Assembly (NCBI GenBank): GCA_017591395.1
Contig: WEDG01007018.1
Location: forward strand, 47,666 to 111,665
Source: Schistocephalus solidus
Lineage: Eukaryota > Platyhelminthes > Cestoda > Diphyllobothriidea > Diphyllobothriidae
Length of the DNA stretch: 64,000 nt
Direction: 5' to 3'
The notes under the pieces are model-generated. The model worked only from the letters and a program-made list of their open reading frames with translations, had not been told where the DNA came from and did no database searches. Positions 11,619 to 23,118 of this stretch are shown one piece after another; the first letter of the stretch is position 1; every line of letters begins with the position of its first letter. The translations under genes and the position numbers were made by a program.

Positions 11619-12086
11619 AAATGGAGCTATTTAACTAGAACGACCCGGCTGCCAAAGCCAATGGATTCTGCAGTATGACATCACCTGACCTCACATGATT
11701 CCCTTGTTAAAATTACCATCCAATAACCTAACTGGGAAGTTTGGACACATCTGCTCTACCTTTCTTCCGGTTATCACCCTTTTCGGACGTTTTAAGACCA
11801 ATGGGACAGGGCTACATGAAATATTATATGCTGCGTGACAACGGTGACCGTGACCTTATTGAAAAGAAAAACGCTTTCACATAACATGTCATACTTGTAA
11901 CAATAAAGCAAATTTGAAAAAATTTTTATCGGAGGCCGCCTGGGATGCCGTTAAATGAGTTTGTTACCTATATACAAAAAAAATTAACCCGCGATAACTT
12001 GGACAATTTGAGTATTCGCCTGAAATTTCGGACTTGAACAGGAGAGCGTTGAGGATGCAACAACAAATGAACGGTTTTTACCATCA

Positions 12087-12130
12087 GTAAGGATGGCTTG
12101 TATAGCTGACTAAACAGGACACGGGAAAGA
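12087..12130 (+). mobile_element. Telomere-like MITE, isolated terminus
   Basis: GTAAGGATGGCTTGTATAGC followed by GACTAAACAGGACACGGGA matches the left TIR of the MITE family. No matching right end is nearby. Confidence 0.55.
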
Positions 12131-12974
12131 ATTTGAGGATGGAGGTTGAGGGGCTGGAATATAACACCTGCTCAGTGGTGGTTGCACTCTTACCGTCTCT
12201 GATGATGGTCTCCTGTATGATTCCGAAAGCGCAGAATAAAATACCTGTCGTTCCAGTGATAGGGTGTTTATCTTCTTTGCCTCGGGAACCTAAGACTCGC
12301 ATATTCACTTTCTTTCTTCTTAAATATGTCGCCATTATGTGTTTCATCCTTTCCTATGTAAAAATTGAGTGTAGGGGGTACTAGTAAGGGGTAGCATCAT
12401 ACAGATGGCAGTTGGTAAATCCATTTGTCTCGTACAGGTGGGGAATGCTCCTGTGGCCGTCTCTAACTGGTACCCAACTCTTCAATGTGGCTCCTCGATG
12501 CTGAGTTCTGCCTAGCGGCCACACCCCAGGCAACCGTCACGATGTGTGGGCTAAACCAGGCGAGGGTCTTCGGTGTTGTGGGATGCCTCCACACCCGGTA
12601 TGGCTGACTCCCGAACTGCCCACCACCCACCCCCATCTCAAAAGTCCTACGGTGAGCGCGAAAGCAATCCCGTGGGCAGCCCAGACTAATCCGGATCTCT
12701 CTCTCTCTCTCACCCTCAAACGAAACCATGACCCATAGTGGAGTTCGGCAACCGTCTGGGCTGCCTTAGCAGCCCTATTGAGGGACAGCACTGCTTACCT
12801 CCTCGCGGAGTAAGGGGCTAAGAAAGGTACCCTAAACAAATGCTAGGTCTTCTGCAGCCAGCCGTAGCTCACAGGTCACAAAAAATGCGGTCGTAAATCT
12901 CAAACCAACAATAATGCCACCGTTCCCATCCCCCAGGCCATACCCTCCGGGCAGCTCGGGTGAGTCCACTCACT

Positions 12975-13568
12975 CTAGCAGCCTGGAATGTTCGTTCCTT
13001 TTTAGACAATCTGAGGGGCAACCGGCCGGAACGGAGGACGGCGCTTTTAGCTCAGGAACTGGCGCGCTAAAAATTGGACATTGCTGCTCTCAGCGAGACC
13101 CGATTCTCTGAGCAGGGTCAGCTGGAGGAGGTTGATGCCGGCTACACCTTCATCTGGAGCGGTCGGCCAAAGGCAGAGCGACGCGACGCTGGTTTTGCCT
13201 TTGCCATCCGGAACGACATCGTGGGACGTCTGCCCTGTCTGCCGCAGGGTATTAATGATCGCCTGATGAGCCTCCACCTGCCTCTTCGGGGAGACCATTT
13301 CGCCGCCATCATCAGCGCCTACGCTCCCCCAATGACGAGCTCTGATGCGGCGAAGGACAAATTCTACGAGGACCTGCACGCCCTGCTGGTGACGTTGTCG
13401 AAGGTGGACACGTTAATTGTCCTTGGTGACTTCAACGCCCGCGTCGGGACGGACCACGCTGCCTGGCAGGGAGTGCTGGGTCCCCACGGTCGTGGTAGCT
13501 GTAACGATAACGGCCTCCTTCTTCTGCGCACGTGTGTGGAACACCGTCTCCTGCTGACAGAGGAATAG
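12975..13568 (+). pseudogene. APE-type endonuclease of LINE copy 1, truncated
   Basis: The reading frame starts with LAAWNVRSFLDN (about 12,976), has a TAA after ELAR near 13,069, then runs open as [12 protein letters not shown] through [12 protein letters not shown] to [16 protein letters not shown] (catalytic glutamate) and GDFN (Asp and Asn) are the conserved APE motifs. The C-terminal part with the catalytic Asp-His pair is missing: the frame passes directly to QILKR of the RT linker. The joint at about 13,553-13,580 looks like a deletion between two similar CTGCTGAC sequences. Confidence 0.85.
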
Positions 13569-13569
13569 C

Positions 13570-15060
13570 AAATTCTGAAGCGCTTGAGACGTGTCCTCAA
13601 TTGCTCATCAGCCATCCGATGCTGCCATTGACCGGCTCCCTCAAGCAGACACGAACAATGTCCTAGATCTCCCGCCTTCCCTACCAGAAACCAGCTGGGC
13701 CGTGCAACAGATTTCCAACGGGAAACCACCGGGATCTGACGCAATCCCTCCGGAAGTCTACAAGCACGGCAGGCCTCAGCTGATGGCGGAACTTACAACA
13801 ATATTCCAGGAGATGTGGCACCAAGGAAAAGTTCCTGATGATTTCAAGGACGCGACCATCGTTCATCTCTAAAAGCGGAAGGGGAACCAGCAACTCCGTG
13901 CTGACCACAGAGGCATCTCGTTGCTCAACATTGCCGGGAAGATCTTCGCCCGTATCCTTCTCAATCGTCTGAACGATCAGCTAGAGCAGAGACGGCAACC
14001 AGAAAACCAATCTGGCTTCCGACAAAAGCGTGGAACAACTGACATGAGTTTCGCCGCCCACCAGCTACAATAAAGTGCCAAGAGATGCAAACCCACCTCT
14101 ACACTACATTCTTGGCTCTGACGAAAGCCTTTAACACGGTGAATCGCCACGGACTGTGGGAAATCATGCAGATATTCAGCTGTCCTGAGTGATTCTCGCA
14201 CACGATGCTTTGGCTCCACGATGGGATGCTGGCGCGCGTCACAGAAAATAGGACAGTTTTCGAAGCATTCGCAGTAACCAACGGAGTAAAACAGGGCTGC
14301 GTACTGGCCCCCACCCTCTTCAATCTCATGTCCTCTGTTATGCTGATGGATGCCTACCGCAATGAGACCATTGGGATCCACATCGCCTACAGAAATGACG
14401 GGCGTAGGCAGGTTTCAACGCGCGTGTTTACGACTACAGTCCATGACTTGCTCTTCGCGGACGACTGCGCCCTTAACACTGTGACGAAGAAAGACATGCG
14501 AAGGAGCATGGACCTCTTCGCCACAGGCGGCGCCAATTTTGGATTAACATTCAATATTGCCAAAACGGTTGTCATTCGCTAGCCGCCGCCCAGCGCGCTA
14601 TCCAATGCTCCCCGAATCAATGTCAGCGGCACTCAACTCAACGATATGGAATCCTTTGCTTATCTAGGAAGCACGCTGTCACGCAACACGATAATCGACG
14701 ACGAGGTTGCTCAACGGATCTCCAAAGCCAGTCAGGCTTCCATGTGGAATCGCTTCGGTATTCATCTGAGCAACAAACGGAAGATGTACAAGGTCGTCGT
14801 CTTGACGACACTCCTGTACGGAGTGGAGACCTGAACCATCTACTCGAACCAAACGAGGAGGCTGAATCACATCCATCTCAGCTGCCTCCACAGAATACCA
14901 AAGCTGAGATGGCAACACGGGATCCCAGACATGGAAGTCCTGGAACGGACAGGAATCCTCAGCATTCATGCCATGCTGAGCCAAGGGCAACTGCGATGGA
15001 GCGGCCACCTGGTGAGAATGGATGACGAGTGACAACCCAAACAACTTTTCTACGTAGATG
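13570..15060 (+). pseudogene. Reverse transcriptase of LINE copy 1
   Basis: Segments in shifting frames spell an RTE-like RT: GSDAIPPEVYKHG (near 13,730), FKDATIVHL then a stop (13,870), ISLLNIAGKIFARILLNRL (near 13,915), FRQKRGTTDM, KAFNTVNRHGLW, GVKQGCVLAPTLF (near 14,290), the catalytic FADD (14,454-14,465) and [10 protein letters not shown] (near 14,655). The C-terminal RLRWSGHLVRMDDE-like part reaches about 15,020. The FADD site is intact, but stops and shifts break the frame at several places. Confidence 0.85.
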
Positions 15061-15169
15061 TCACTACGGATGCTCACAGACAGGGAGGACAAAGGTATGC
15101 TACAAGTACACTTTGAAGAACTCTCTGAAGCAACTGCAAATCAACCCGGCGACCTGGGAGGACCTCGCC

Positions 15170-15946
15170 TAGGACAGGCCGGCCTTGGGAAGATCCGTGA
15201 AGAATGGTGCAACAATATACGAAGCCAACCGGATTGCCAATGCCAAACCCAAAAGGGTGGCTCGCAACTCACAAGCGTTCCGGATCAGCATCACGAATGC
15301 CCAAGTCTTGCCAACGTGCCCACGCTGCAAACGCCGATACCGCCCGCGAGTTGTCATGGTTGGACTTCTTCGAACTCAATACAACAACAATCTACAACCT
15401 CAACTTCTGCCACACCTGCCTCAGACCCCACGACGACAACCACCCCAACCACTAATGATCCCTCCATCGATGCCTCGCCGCCCAGGATCACCGACATCTT
15501 CCTCCCCCACCTCCCCTTGTGCCGATCACGGCGACGAACACCACTCGCCCCACTGTCTTCACCTCAGTGGCCACCTCCGACTACCTGCCACTTGCTACCT
15601 CCAGCACCACCACCACCACCGCCCCCAGTACCAGCGATGGGGACTTGGAGCTAACCTGTCCGCATTGCGATCGCACCTTCACCTCACGCATCGGCCTGAT
15701 CGGTTACTTACGTATCCAACTCCCGGCAGACTCAACACCTCCCGACCTATCCTGTCACCACACATTCAAAACATGCATCGGCCTGGTCCGTAACTTGCGT
15801 ATCCATCGCACGGAGACAGGCTAACCAGTGCCAGGAGCACCAAAATACACCCACCGTACCCGACTCAAATGTCCGCACTGCCCACGCACATTCACGCATC
15901 GCATGAGCCTATTATGCTACATGTGTCTCCATGAAAACCTGAAGTA
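15170..15946 (+). pseudogene. C-terminal zinc-finger tail of LINE copy 1
   Basis: After ANRIANAKPKR the tail has CPRCKRRYRPRVVMVGLLRT (histidine lost), a Pro/Thr/Ser-rich linker, CPHCDRTFTSRIGLIGYLRI (first histidine changed to tyrosine), a finger with both cysteines altered, and CPHCPRTFTHRMSLLCYMCLH. The layout is C-x2-C-x12-H-x3/4-H/C. Most fingers have lost at least one ligand. Such fingers are a family feature and may bind nucleic acid; that role is an inference. Confidence 0.8.
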
Positions 15947-16017
15947 GAACACTGCTGGCCATACCACAACACTACATCGCTCCTCATCACCACATAAAAC
16001 ATGCTTCCAGTCTGCAT

Positions 16018-17060
16018 GCCTGGTAGGACCTCGTTCAGAATAGACCGGCATGTAGAAGATCAGTGAAGACTGGTTCAGCAATCTATGAGGCCAACCGGAT
16101 CGCCGCCGCCAAGGCCAAAAGAGCGGCACGAAAGTCACCAGCGCCCCGGACCAACACCGCCAATGCCCAGGCCCTGCCAACATGCCCGCGCTGTCAACGC
16201 ATCTTCCGCGCGCGAACCGGCCTGGTTGGACATCTTCGGACGCAATGCACCAACAATCCGACAATTCCAATTTCTATGTAAAATTCGGCCAACCCTCCTT
16301 CTGACTCTCCCACCCTCACTCCTGGAATCAATTCCATTACTCCCTTCATCAAAGAGACCACATCCATCTACTCATCGCCTGCTACCCCCAACACCGCAAC
16401 CACCACCGTCTTCGCCTTCAGTACCTCCACCACCACCACCATCAGCGATGGGGAATTTCTCCTAAGCTGTACACACTGCGACCGCACATTCACCTCACGC
16501 ATCGGCCTGGTCGGTCACTTGCGAATACATCGTACAGAGACCGGTGAGCCAGTGCCTGGAACACCATCACACAGCAGAGATCGTCACCTCCACTGCCCTC
16601 ACTGTCCTCGTGCATTCACTCATCGCATGGGCCTATTCGGTCACATGCGCATCCATGACAGCGGCATACACCACAATGCCGAAAACACCCATACACCATG
16701 CAAATCCTCCGCTCCTGCCATTCTTAGCGCCCCTGACGCCCCCACTACGATGAATGACATCCTCCCAGCCTCTACCGATTTCTCCTGCCCACACAGCGCC
16801 CGCACCTTAAACTCACGCATCGGCCTGGTCGGTCACCTGCGAATCCATCGCACGGAGGCTGGTGAACCAGTGCCTGGGGCTCCGACATACAGTCGACGCG
16901 CACGCCTTCACTGCCCTCACTGCTCCCGCACATTTACACGCCACATGGGCCTATTAGGACACATGCGCCTCCACGACAACCTCCGGTAAACTACCGGAGG
17001 CTAAGCTACATCAGCGCACACTACCTACACCAATACATCGACAACACCATCACAATCACC
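16018..17060 (+). mobile_element. LINE copy 2, 5'-truncated, zinc-finger tail nearly intact
   Basis: This starts inside the RT C-terminus and reads in one frame from about 16,030 to 16,989 with a single TAA at 16,279. It contains CPRCQRIFRARTGLVGHLRT then QC (C2HC), CTHCDRTFTSRIGLVGHLRIH, CPHCPRAFTHRMGLFGHMRIH, a finger with CPHS (second Cys lost) and CPHCSRTFTRHMGLLGHMRLH. Linkers RTETGEPVPG resemble classic zinc-finger linkers. The non-coding 3' tail runs to about 17,060. It is better preserved than copy 1, so it is either a separate younger insertion or a duplication. Confidence 0.8.
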
Positions 17061-17089
17061 ATTTACCGGAGTATATCACGGTGTCCTAG

Positions 17090-19262
17090 AAACCGTGGCT
17101 GGGAAGTCTGCCAATCTGACGCTTCCACCAGACCACGCCGTCGGCTCAGTGTATGTGCTGTGTGTGTCGAGTGGCTGACCAGTGGACTGGGAGTCAGACG
17201 GCGATGGCTGCTCCATATCCCCTGAGTTTGTGAATCCTGGTGTGTGTGTTATGGGGGCCAGGTCGTGCTGTGGCGCGCGCAGACGGGTACGCCGATCCGT
17301 CAGCCAATGCGCCCACTCCCACATCAGGCAACTGACCGGCTCGGACAGTAGTCTGACTGTGGGGGTGGGGGAGAGAGTGAGGTCGACAGCTCAGCGCATA
17401 TTTCCTCACTATAAACAATCTGACGCGCTTGAAACTATCACGGTGCGCTAAAAGCCGTGGCTTGGAAGGTTGCCAACTGACGGGATAACTCGGACCGCGT
17501 GGTCAGCCCAATGTGTGTTTTGGGTGGAGTGGCTGACTGGCGGACTGAGAGTCAGGCTGCAATGGCTCCTTCTTAATGTGGTCTTTATGGCACCCCCACT
17601 CTGTGGGATCCGAGCCAGGTGTGGTGGCACGCCCAGGGGCGTCTCCGGCCGCACCAGCCACCTGTGCCCTCTCCCATCTCCGGTCTTCTTGACTGTGTCA
17701 TGAGACCGGGCTCAGGTGGGGGAGGAGAAGAGAGTGCGGTAACGTTGAGTGCCGCGGTTGGAAGGTTGCCAACTGACAATTACACTCAGACCTCGCAGTT
17801 AGTCCAATGTGTGTTGTGTGGAGTGGCTGACTGGTGGTCTGAGAGTCAGGCTGCGATGGCTCCTTCTTAACGTGACCTCTGGCTATCTCACACATGTGAG
17901 ATGTAAGCCGTTCAACCCCCTGTTGTGTGAAATCCTGGTGCTTGTGTTTGGGGGGCCAGGTCGTGTACGTAGTACACGTAGACGAGGTCACCAGCAGCTG
18001 CGCCTGTTTTCCGCATCAGACAACTGACCGGCTCGGACAGTGGTCTGATTGTGGGGGTGGGGGAGAGAGTGAGGTCAAGAGCTCAGCGTATTTTCCTCAC
18101 TATAAACAATCTGACGCGCTTGAAACTATCACGGTGCGCTAAAAGCCGTGGCTTGGAAGGTTGCCAACTGACGGGATAACTCGGACCGCGTGGTCAGCCC
18201 AATGTGTGTTTTGTTTGGAGTGGCTGACTGGCGGAATGAGAGTCAGGTTGCAATCGCTCCTTCTTAATGTGGCCTTTATGGCACTCCCACTCCGTGGGAT
18301 CCGAGCCAGGTGTGGTGGCACGCCCAGGGCGACTCCGGCCGCGCCAGCCACCTGCGCCCTCTCCCATCTCCGGTCTTCTTGACTCTGTCTTGTCACCGGG
18401 CTCAGGTGGGGGAGGAGGAGAGAGTGAGGTAGCTGCAGCGCAAGGCTACTATCACTTAAAACTAATTCACGCGCAAGTCACCGTCCCTGCACCACCTGGT
18501 GTGGAGCATACGGTGGACCTCGTCGAAATCGACGGTCGAACTGCCGTGGAGTGGCTGACTGGTGGTCTGAGAGTCAGTCTGCGATGGCTCCTTCTTAGCG
18601 TGACCTCTGGCTATCTCAAACATGTAAGATGTGAGCCGTTCAACCCCCTGTTATGTGAAATCCTGGTGCTTGAGTTTGGGGGGCAGGTCATGTATGTTAT
18701 ACGCGCAGACGAGGTCATCATCATTTGCGCCCACTCCTGCATCAGACAACTGACCGGCTCGGATGGTGGTCTGATTGTAGAGGTGGGGAGAGAGTGAGCT
18801 CGATGGGTCAGCACTTTTTCCTATCTATAAACAATCTGGCGCGCTTGAAACTATCACGGTGCGCTAAAAGCCATGCCTTGGAAGTTTGCCAACTGACGGG
18901 ATAACTCGGACTGCGTGGTCAGCTCAGGGTGTGTTTTTTGAGGAGTGGCTGACTGCTCAACTGAGAGTCAGGCTGCAATGTCTACCTCTTAATGTGGCTT
19001 TTATGGCGCTCCCACTCCGTGGGATCCGAGCCAGGCTTGGCGGCACGCTTAGGGACGGCTCCGGCTGTGCCAGCCACCTGCGCTTTCTCCCGCCTCCTGT
19101 CTTCTTGACTCTGGCATGAAACTGGGCTCAGGTGGGGGAGGAGAGAGTGAGGTAGCTGCAGCGCAAGTATACTATCACTTTAAACTAATCCACACACAAG
19201 TCACCGTCCCTGCACCACCCAGCTGGGGAGCATACGGTGGACATCGTCGGACTACGACAGTC
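17090..19262 (+). repeat. Tandem array of the C-A(-B) composite repeat, ~700-bp period
   Basis: Block order is C (17,090-17,445), A (17,446-17,745), C (17,746-18,138), A (18,139-18,440), B (18,441-18,545), C (18,546-18,860), A (18,861-19,150), B (19,151-19,262). A-block starts are 693 and about 721 bp apart. Each C-to-A junction carries a TATAAACAATCTG motif, then ...TAAAAGCC.TG. No conserved open frame spans the units, so they look non-coding. Confidence 0.85.
17400..17460 (+). promoter_or_regulatory. Conserved TATA-like motif at the C-A junction
   Basis: CCTCACTATAAACAATCTGA (17,403-17,422) is followed about 30 bp later by the conserved GCGCTAAAAGCCGTGGC. The same pair recurs near 18,095, 18,823, 55,434 and, diverged, 724. 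Conservation at all junctions suggests a core promoter of the repeat, but no transcript evidence exists here. Confidence 0.35.
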
Positions 19263-19962
19263 GAACTATCGCATGTTAAAATATGTTTGAATATAGTATT
19301 TAGCAGTCTAGTCGGTGTGGCGACCACTGAACCCCTCCCACCCCCTGACAGTTGACTACTGAACGCGTGTGCGACGCGGTCCTCGGCGTGCTGACACCGT
19401 GGCATAGATCGATATTCTGGTCGTTGCTGATTGGCCACAACTCAAAGACACACGCTCACACACTGCGCTTGTGCAAACATCCATGGCTGGCTCAGCCTGG
19501 CTGAACAATGACCGCCGCTGCCTTCTGAGCTGTTTTTACTCCACTGGCCACCGTAAGGATTGGCCTATTAATTCTGCCTTTGAAATGTTTCATTTCGGAT
19601 ACCCATCTTTGCTGACCCATCGTGTTTCCGCAAGCAGTGTTATTTTAGTCATTTGCTAAGCCTTTAACCAGTATTGAGAATCGACTAAGTTGGTATTTCC
19701 ACCCTAGTAGCAAAAGATATCGAGTTGGTGTACGTGAATAGCTATTTATCGAGATAACTGTCTCTTAAACCTCATTGATTAGTCAAGTTATGCAATCAGA
19801 CATTTCATTGGTTGCCGTTCTTTAAGCGCATCGCGACACCTCTTGCGCGCGTACGCGCCACTATTTTGCGTGAACGCCGTGGAGAACGTTATCTAACCGC
19901 CCCTGCACTATCTTGCCTTTATTCATTTATATCTGTTGATTGCTGTATTAGTATTGTTAACA

Positions 19963-20868
19963 ATGTTTGAGCAGGAATCAGACAGAACACGTAGACGCCG
20001 AATTAGAAGGTATGGGGAAGAGGAATTTCGTGAACTTGTGGACACCGTTAAGAGAAGACGTAGAGTGGAAGACTTGGAGCTAAAAGCATTACATAAGGAC
20101 GTAATTGTCTCTCTATCGACGGAAGATGAAGGAAATAGGTCGTCCGTGGTAAGTGCAGTGGAATATAATCATATAGGAGCCCCGGAGGAAGACGAAACTC
20201 ATAGGGCCGCTACCTCTGAATCGGATCAATTGCGGGTTCAGAAGTTACGCGAATGGGCTTTGCGAAACCAAATTTCACATGCACATCTACGTGAACGTTT
20301 GGTGATACTTAAGCCGTCCATACCCAAACTGCCAGCTGACTCAAGAATGCTCCTAGGGGCTACGTAGAAGTTGGAGGTAGCCCCTATGTGTATGGGGGAA
20401 TACGTCCACGTTGGTTTGGAAAAACAACTTCTTATGCTTTTACTTCAGAATACGGTGCCTGTAGCCGGCGATTTGGAAATACCGTTGACCATTGATGGCC
20501 TCCGGGTTTATTGGAAATCAAAAACCGAAATGTGGCCTATTTTAGGCAGAGTAGTACGGCCCTTCCTCAGTAACGTATTTCCAGTAGGCATTTATTATGG
20601 AGGCAGAAAGCCTTCCGATGTGCACGCTTTCTGTAAGGTAATTGTTAAGGAGATTATACACCTGCAAGATAAAGGCATCCCGAGGGAGGACATCAGTCTT
20701 ACTTATCGCTTTCGTGTGGGCGCCGTCATATGTGACGCGCCGGCCAGGGCTTTTGTCAAGCAAATTAGGAATGTTTATGCTTACCACGGGTCTGAACCTT
20801 GCACAGTCACCGGAGTATATATGGGAAAGGTCGTATACCTGGAGGAAGAGCAGAGAAACGACGCTTAA
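19963..20868 (+). pseudogene. DDE transposase-like protein (CACTA-like fold suspected), one in-frame stop, C-terminally truncated
   Basis: From ATG 19,963 (A at -3) the frame is open for 302 codons except a TAG at 20,365. Both halves are in the same frame, and the TAG falls inside what related proteins have as a continuous DSR.LL...K.EV segment. The N-terminus is Arg/Glu-rich. The second half has LTIDGLRVYWKSKTEMWPIL, PVGIYYGGRKPSDV and AVICDAPARAFVK. I recognise this pattern from animal proteins with a tnp2-like transposase domain; the Asp of IDG (20,494) and of CDAPA (20,734) are probable catalytic residues. The third acidic residue and the rest of the domain are missing after RNDA. Identification is from memory, not a search. 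Confidence 0.6.
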
Positions 20869-21391
20869 TCCTTTACCCGACCTAGTTACCAAGGTATCTT
20901 TGTTATATCAGCGTTGTTTTAAATTCTTCAAGTGAGCTTTTGTCAAAAATCTTCAACGCTTTCGCTCCTTGTTCATCTACTGATAACTGCCATTCGCCAG
21001 CGTTTATTTAAAGTTTTGCATACTGTCTTTGGAAGCGGGCACTAGATAGTGGGTTCGCCCTCACAGACTCTCGAACTGAGGTCCTACTGATTAACTTTTC
21101 AATGAAACATACAAAAAAGTTTAAGTGGTATGGACATCATTATTGGTTTGTTCTCGCCTATTCAAATTTGTGTCCACTTGTACCTCTGACCAAGTGCGTC
21201 AGCAGGTGCAGTGTAGATAAAATTGGTAATGCACACAGTGACGACCTTTAATTCCACTCCCCGATTGGTGGAAACTCCACAGCCTGCGATGTGCTGTCGC
21301 CGGAGCTTAACGATTGGTACAACTACGCCATAAAGTAAAACTTGTGCATGTGATGGTCCCTCAGCTGGCTGAAAAAGTTGTGAAACTTTTG
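20869..21391. other. No recognisable gene
   Basis: Only weak open frames are present (for example minus 21,443-21,162), partly overlapping the MITE start. No continuation of the transposase domain is visible in any frame. Confidence 0.4.
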
Positions 21392-21781
21392 GGTAGGGAT
21401 GCCTTGTATGGCCGCCTAACCAGGACATGGGAATAGGAACCATCCCGCCCGCTTAAAATAAGTTACCTTACGGTACAGTTCAGGAAGGATAAATGCACCG
21501 TGTCTTCATGCTGACGCTAACACTAACCTGCAACTAAACTGCCCCCCTTGACCTTAACCCTAGCCATACCTTAAATATAAACCATGCAGTTGACACGATA
21601 CCCTTAACACTTAGCTTACTCATGACCCTAACTCTAACTCTGAACTTAACCTCAAAATTAAACCTAACCCTCACCGTAATCCGAAACATAATTGTCTTGG
21701 CATTTGGCACAAAGCCACATATATCGTAGACGGTTCATTTTACTGCGGCTCTTTTAGGCGGCCATCCAAGGCATCCTTACC
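21392..21781 (+). mobile_element. Telomere-like MITE, complete copy
   Basis: Left terminus GGTAGGGATGCCTTGTATGG then CCGCCTAA; the right terminus is the complement of GGTAAGGATGCCTTGGATGG then CCGCCTAA. The body (about 21,520-21,690) is a string of degenerate CCCTAAC/CTAACC units such as CTTAACCCTAGCC and GACCCTAACTCTAACTC. It is about 390 bp and has no ORF. The paired TIRs mark it as a non-autonomous DNA transposon. Confidence 0.75.
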
Positions 21782-21989
21782 AATTCTTGTATTATCGTAC
21801 AATAATTGAAGGACACCGAGCTATTTGGCTACCTAGAGGAAACCGGATTCAGATTGGGCGGCCGTAAAGAGTTCCATTCGCTCTCGGCATCCCGATGTTA
21901 TTTCTTGTTAGTCTTTGGCTGGTTATTACATTTCTAGGCATTCAGGAAGGTCATGTTTGAAGCACTGTTGACCAGCGTAAAAGTTTCAC

Positions 21990-22595
21990 AATTTAGCAAT
22001 TCAGAAGACGAGTTGGCGAGCTTACGTCATTTCGATAAGTTCTCCTCGAGTTAGTACATTTATTTGGGAATGGGGTACAAGCTCAAACATGCGATCAATA
22101 ATGTTCGTCTTTTCACAGGGGAGTCGTGTGAATAGGGTAGGGAGGTGGGCGGGGTGGGTTGGGGTGGGGACAAGGGACAGCTGGCTAGGCGGTAGTGAGG
22201 GTATGGTTGAGCCGATCGAGGGGTGAGGAGAGAGAGAGAGAGAGAGAGGTCGTTGGTCATATCAAGCGCGGAGCTTGCATGAGGTCCTTTTGTGCACACA
22301 ACACCGACTTCCTCAACCTGGTGGCGGTCGTTTCTGATGTTGCTAGCAGACGCTGACCCAGTGAAATGGGATATAAATCACATGGAAAGCTTCGTTGAGG
22401 TCCGCAAAATGCCCGAGATCAACAATGTGTGCGATAATAGCGCTGTTCATGCTTTTCACTTTGCCTTTTCTCAGCCATGCGGGGAGGTTTTCACTTATTC
22501 CCTTGGATAGGCGCCGACTCTGGAGACCAACAAAGCCTGCCCGACGTGAGCAAGTAAATGAGTAGCTGCACATGGAGGTGTCCTGAGCTGGCAAC
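21990..22595 (-). mobile_element. Penelope-like element 3' end with degenerate GIY-YIG (family P1)
   Basis: Minus frame 22,594-22,343 reads CSYSFTCSRRAGFVGLQSRR then LSKGISENLPAWLRKGKVKS, matching the 1.4-1.77 kb copy residue by residue. YIG is changed to FVG and the metal- or nucleic-acid-binding cysteines are partly lost. Downstream, 22,110-21,990 matches the 3' region of that copy. It includes a short GA tract at 22,227-22,248. Confidence 0.7.
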
Positions 22596-22599
22596 CTAA

Positions 22600-23118
22600 C
22601 CAGTTTGGTTTAGAATAGTATCCGAACTCTTGCTGGAGGAAAGGTTCATGAACCAACTTGATCAAGGCGTCTTCTCGGGAGTTCACTTGCCACAATTCCT
22701 TGAAAAGAGACTTAGAGGAATATACTTTTCTTTTCTACAGTAAGTGTGGAGGGTTTTACTAGTCTAGCGACCATATTGTTTGTAAAACATCTACCCAGAT
22801 ACTGGTTCTCTCGAGGTAGGTCCTGGATATTTTTAAGCCCCACCTCGATACTGTCTGTCGAACAAATTTATCTAATTCTTTGCACACGCAACGGACTAGA
22901 TCGAGTTTCTGTTGGATGCGTATGAAATCACCGAGGTTTGTATACTATCCAAAGTCAGGTTTTCTTTCGATAAATGCTCCTTCAGACGCTGCCGTCAGAG
23001 CTTCCCACTTAGAAGGACGTCTGAGGAATTAATTGAAAATTTCGCTTCCACCTCCAACGTTTGATTAACCTTAGCTAAAGGGGTCTCATCTCCTTACCGC
23101 TAACTGATGTTCATGTAA
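22600..23118. other. Unassigned, possible PLE-related relic
   Basis: Minus frames contain coding-like pieces (SLFKELWQVNSREDALIKLV near 22,690) upstream of the GIY-YIG relic, which could be the ruined body of the same PLE. No RT motif can be read, so this is only a suggestion. Confidence 0.3.

Larger units (their letters stand above)
12430..15990 (+). mobile_element. RTE-like LINE copy 1 (EN-RT-zinc finger), degenerate
   Basis: Order on the plus strand: GC-rich 5' leader (about 12,430-12,960), APE-type endonuclease, RT, and a C-terminal zinc-finger tail ending at a stop near 15,946. Such LINEs copy themselves by target-primed reverse transcription. This copy is dead: it has an in-frame stop before the endonuclease, an internal deletion joining the endonuclease to the RT linker, and several frameshifts. 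The 3' boundary is approximate. A second truncated copy follows at once. Confidence 0.85.

Noticed and set aside
15185..15793. 202-codon Pro-rich ORF
   Set aside because: An out-of-frame reading of the LINE zinc-finger linker after its first finger.
21520..21690. Possible true internal telomere array
   Set aside because: Units are degenerate and bounded by TIRs, so a MITE explains them better.
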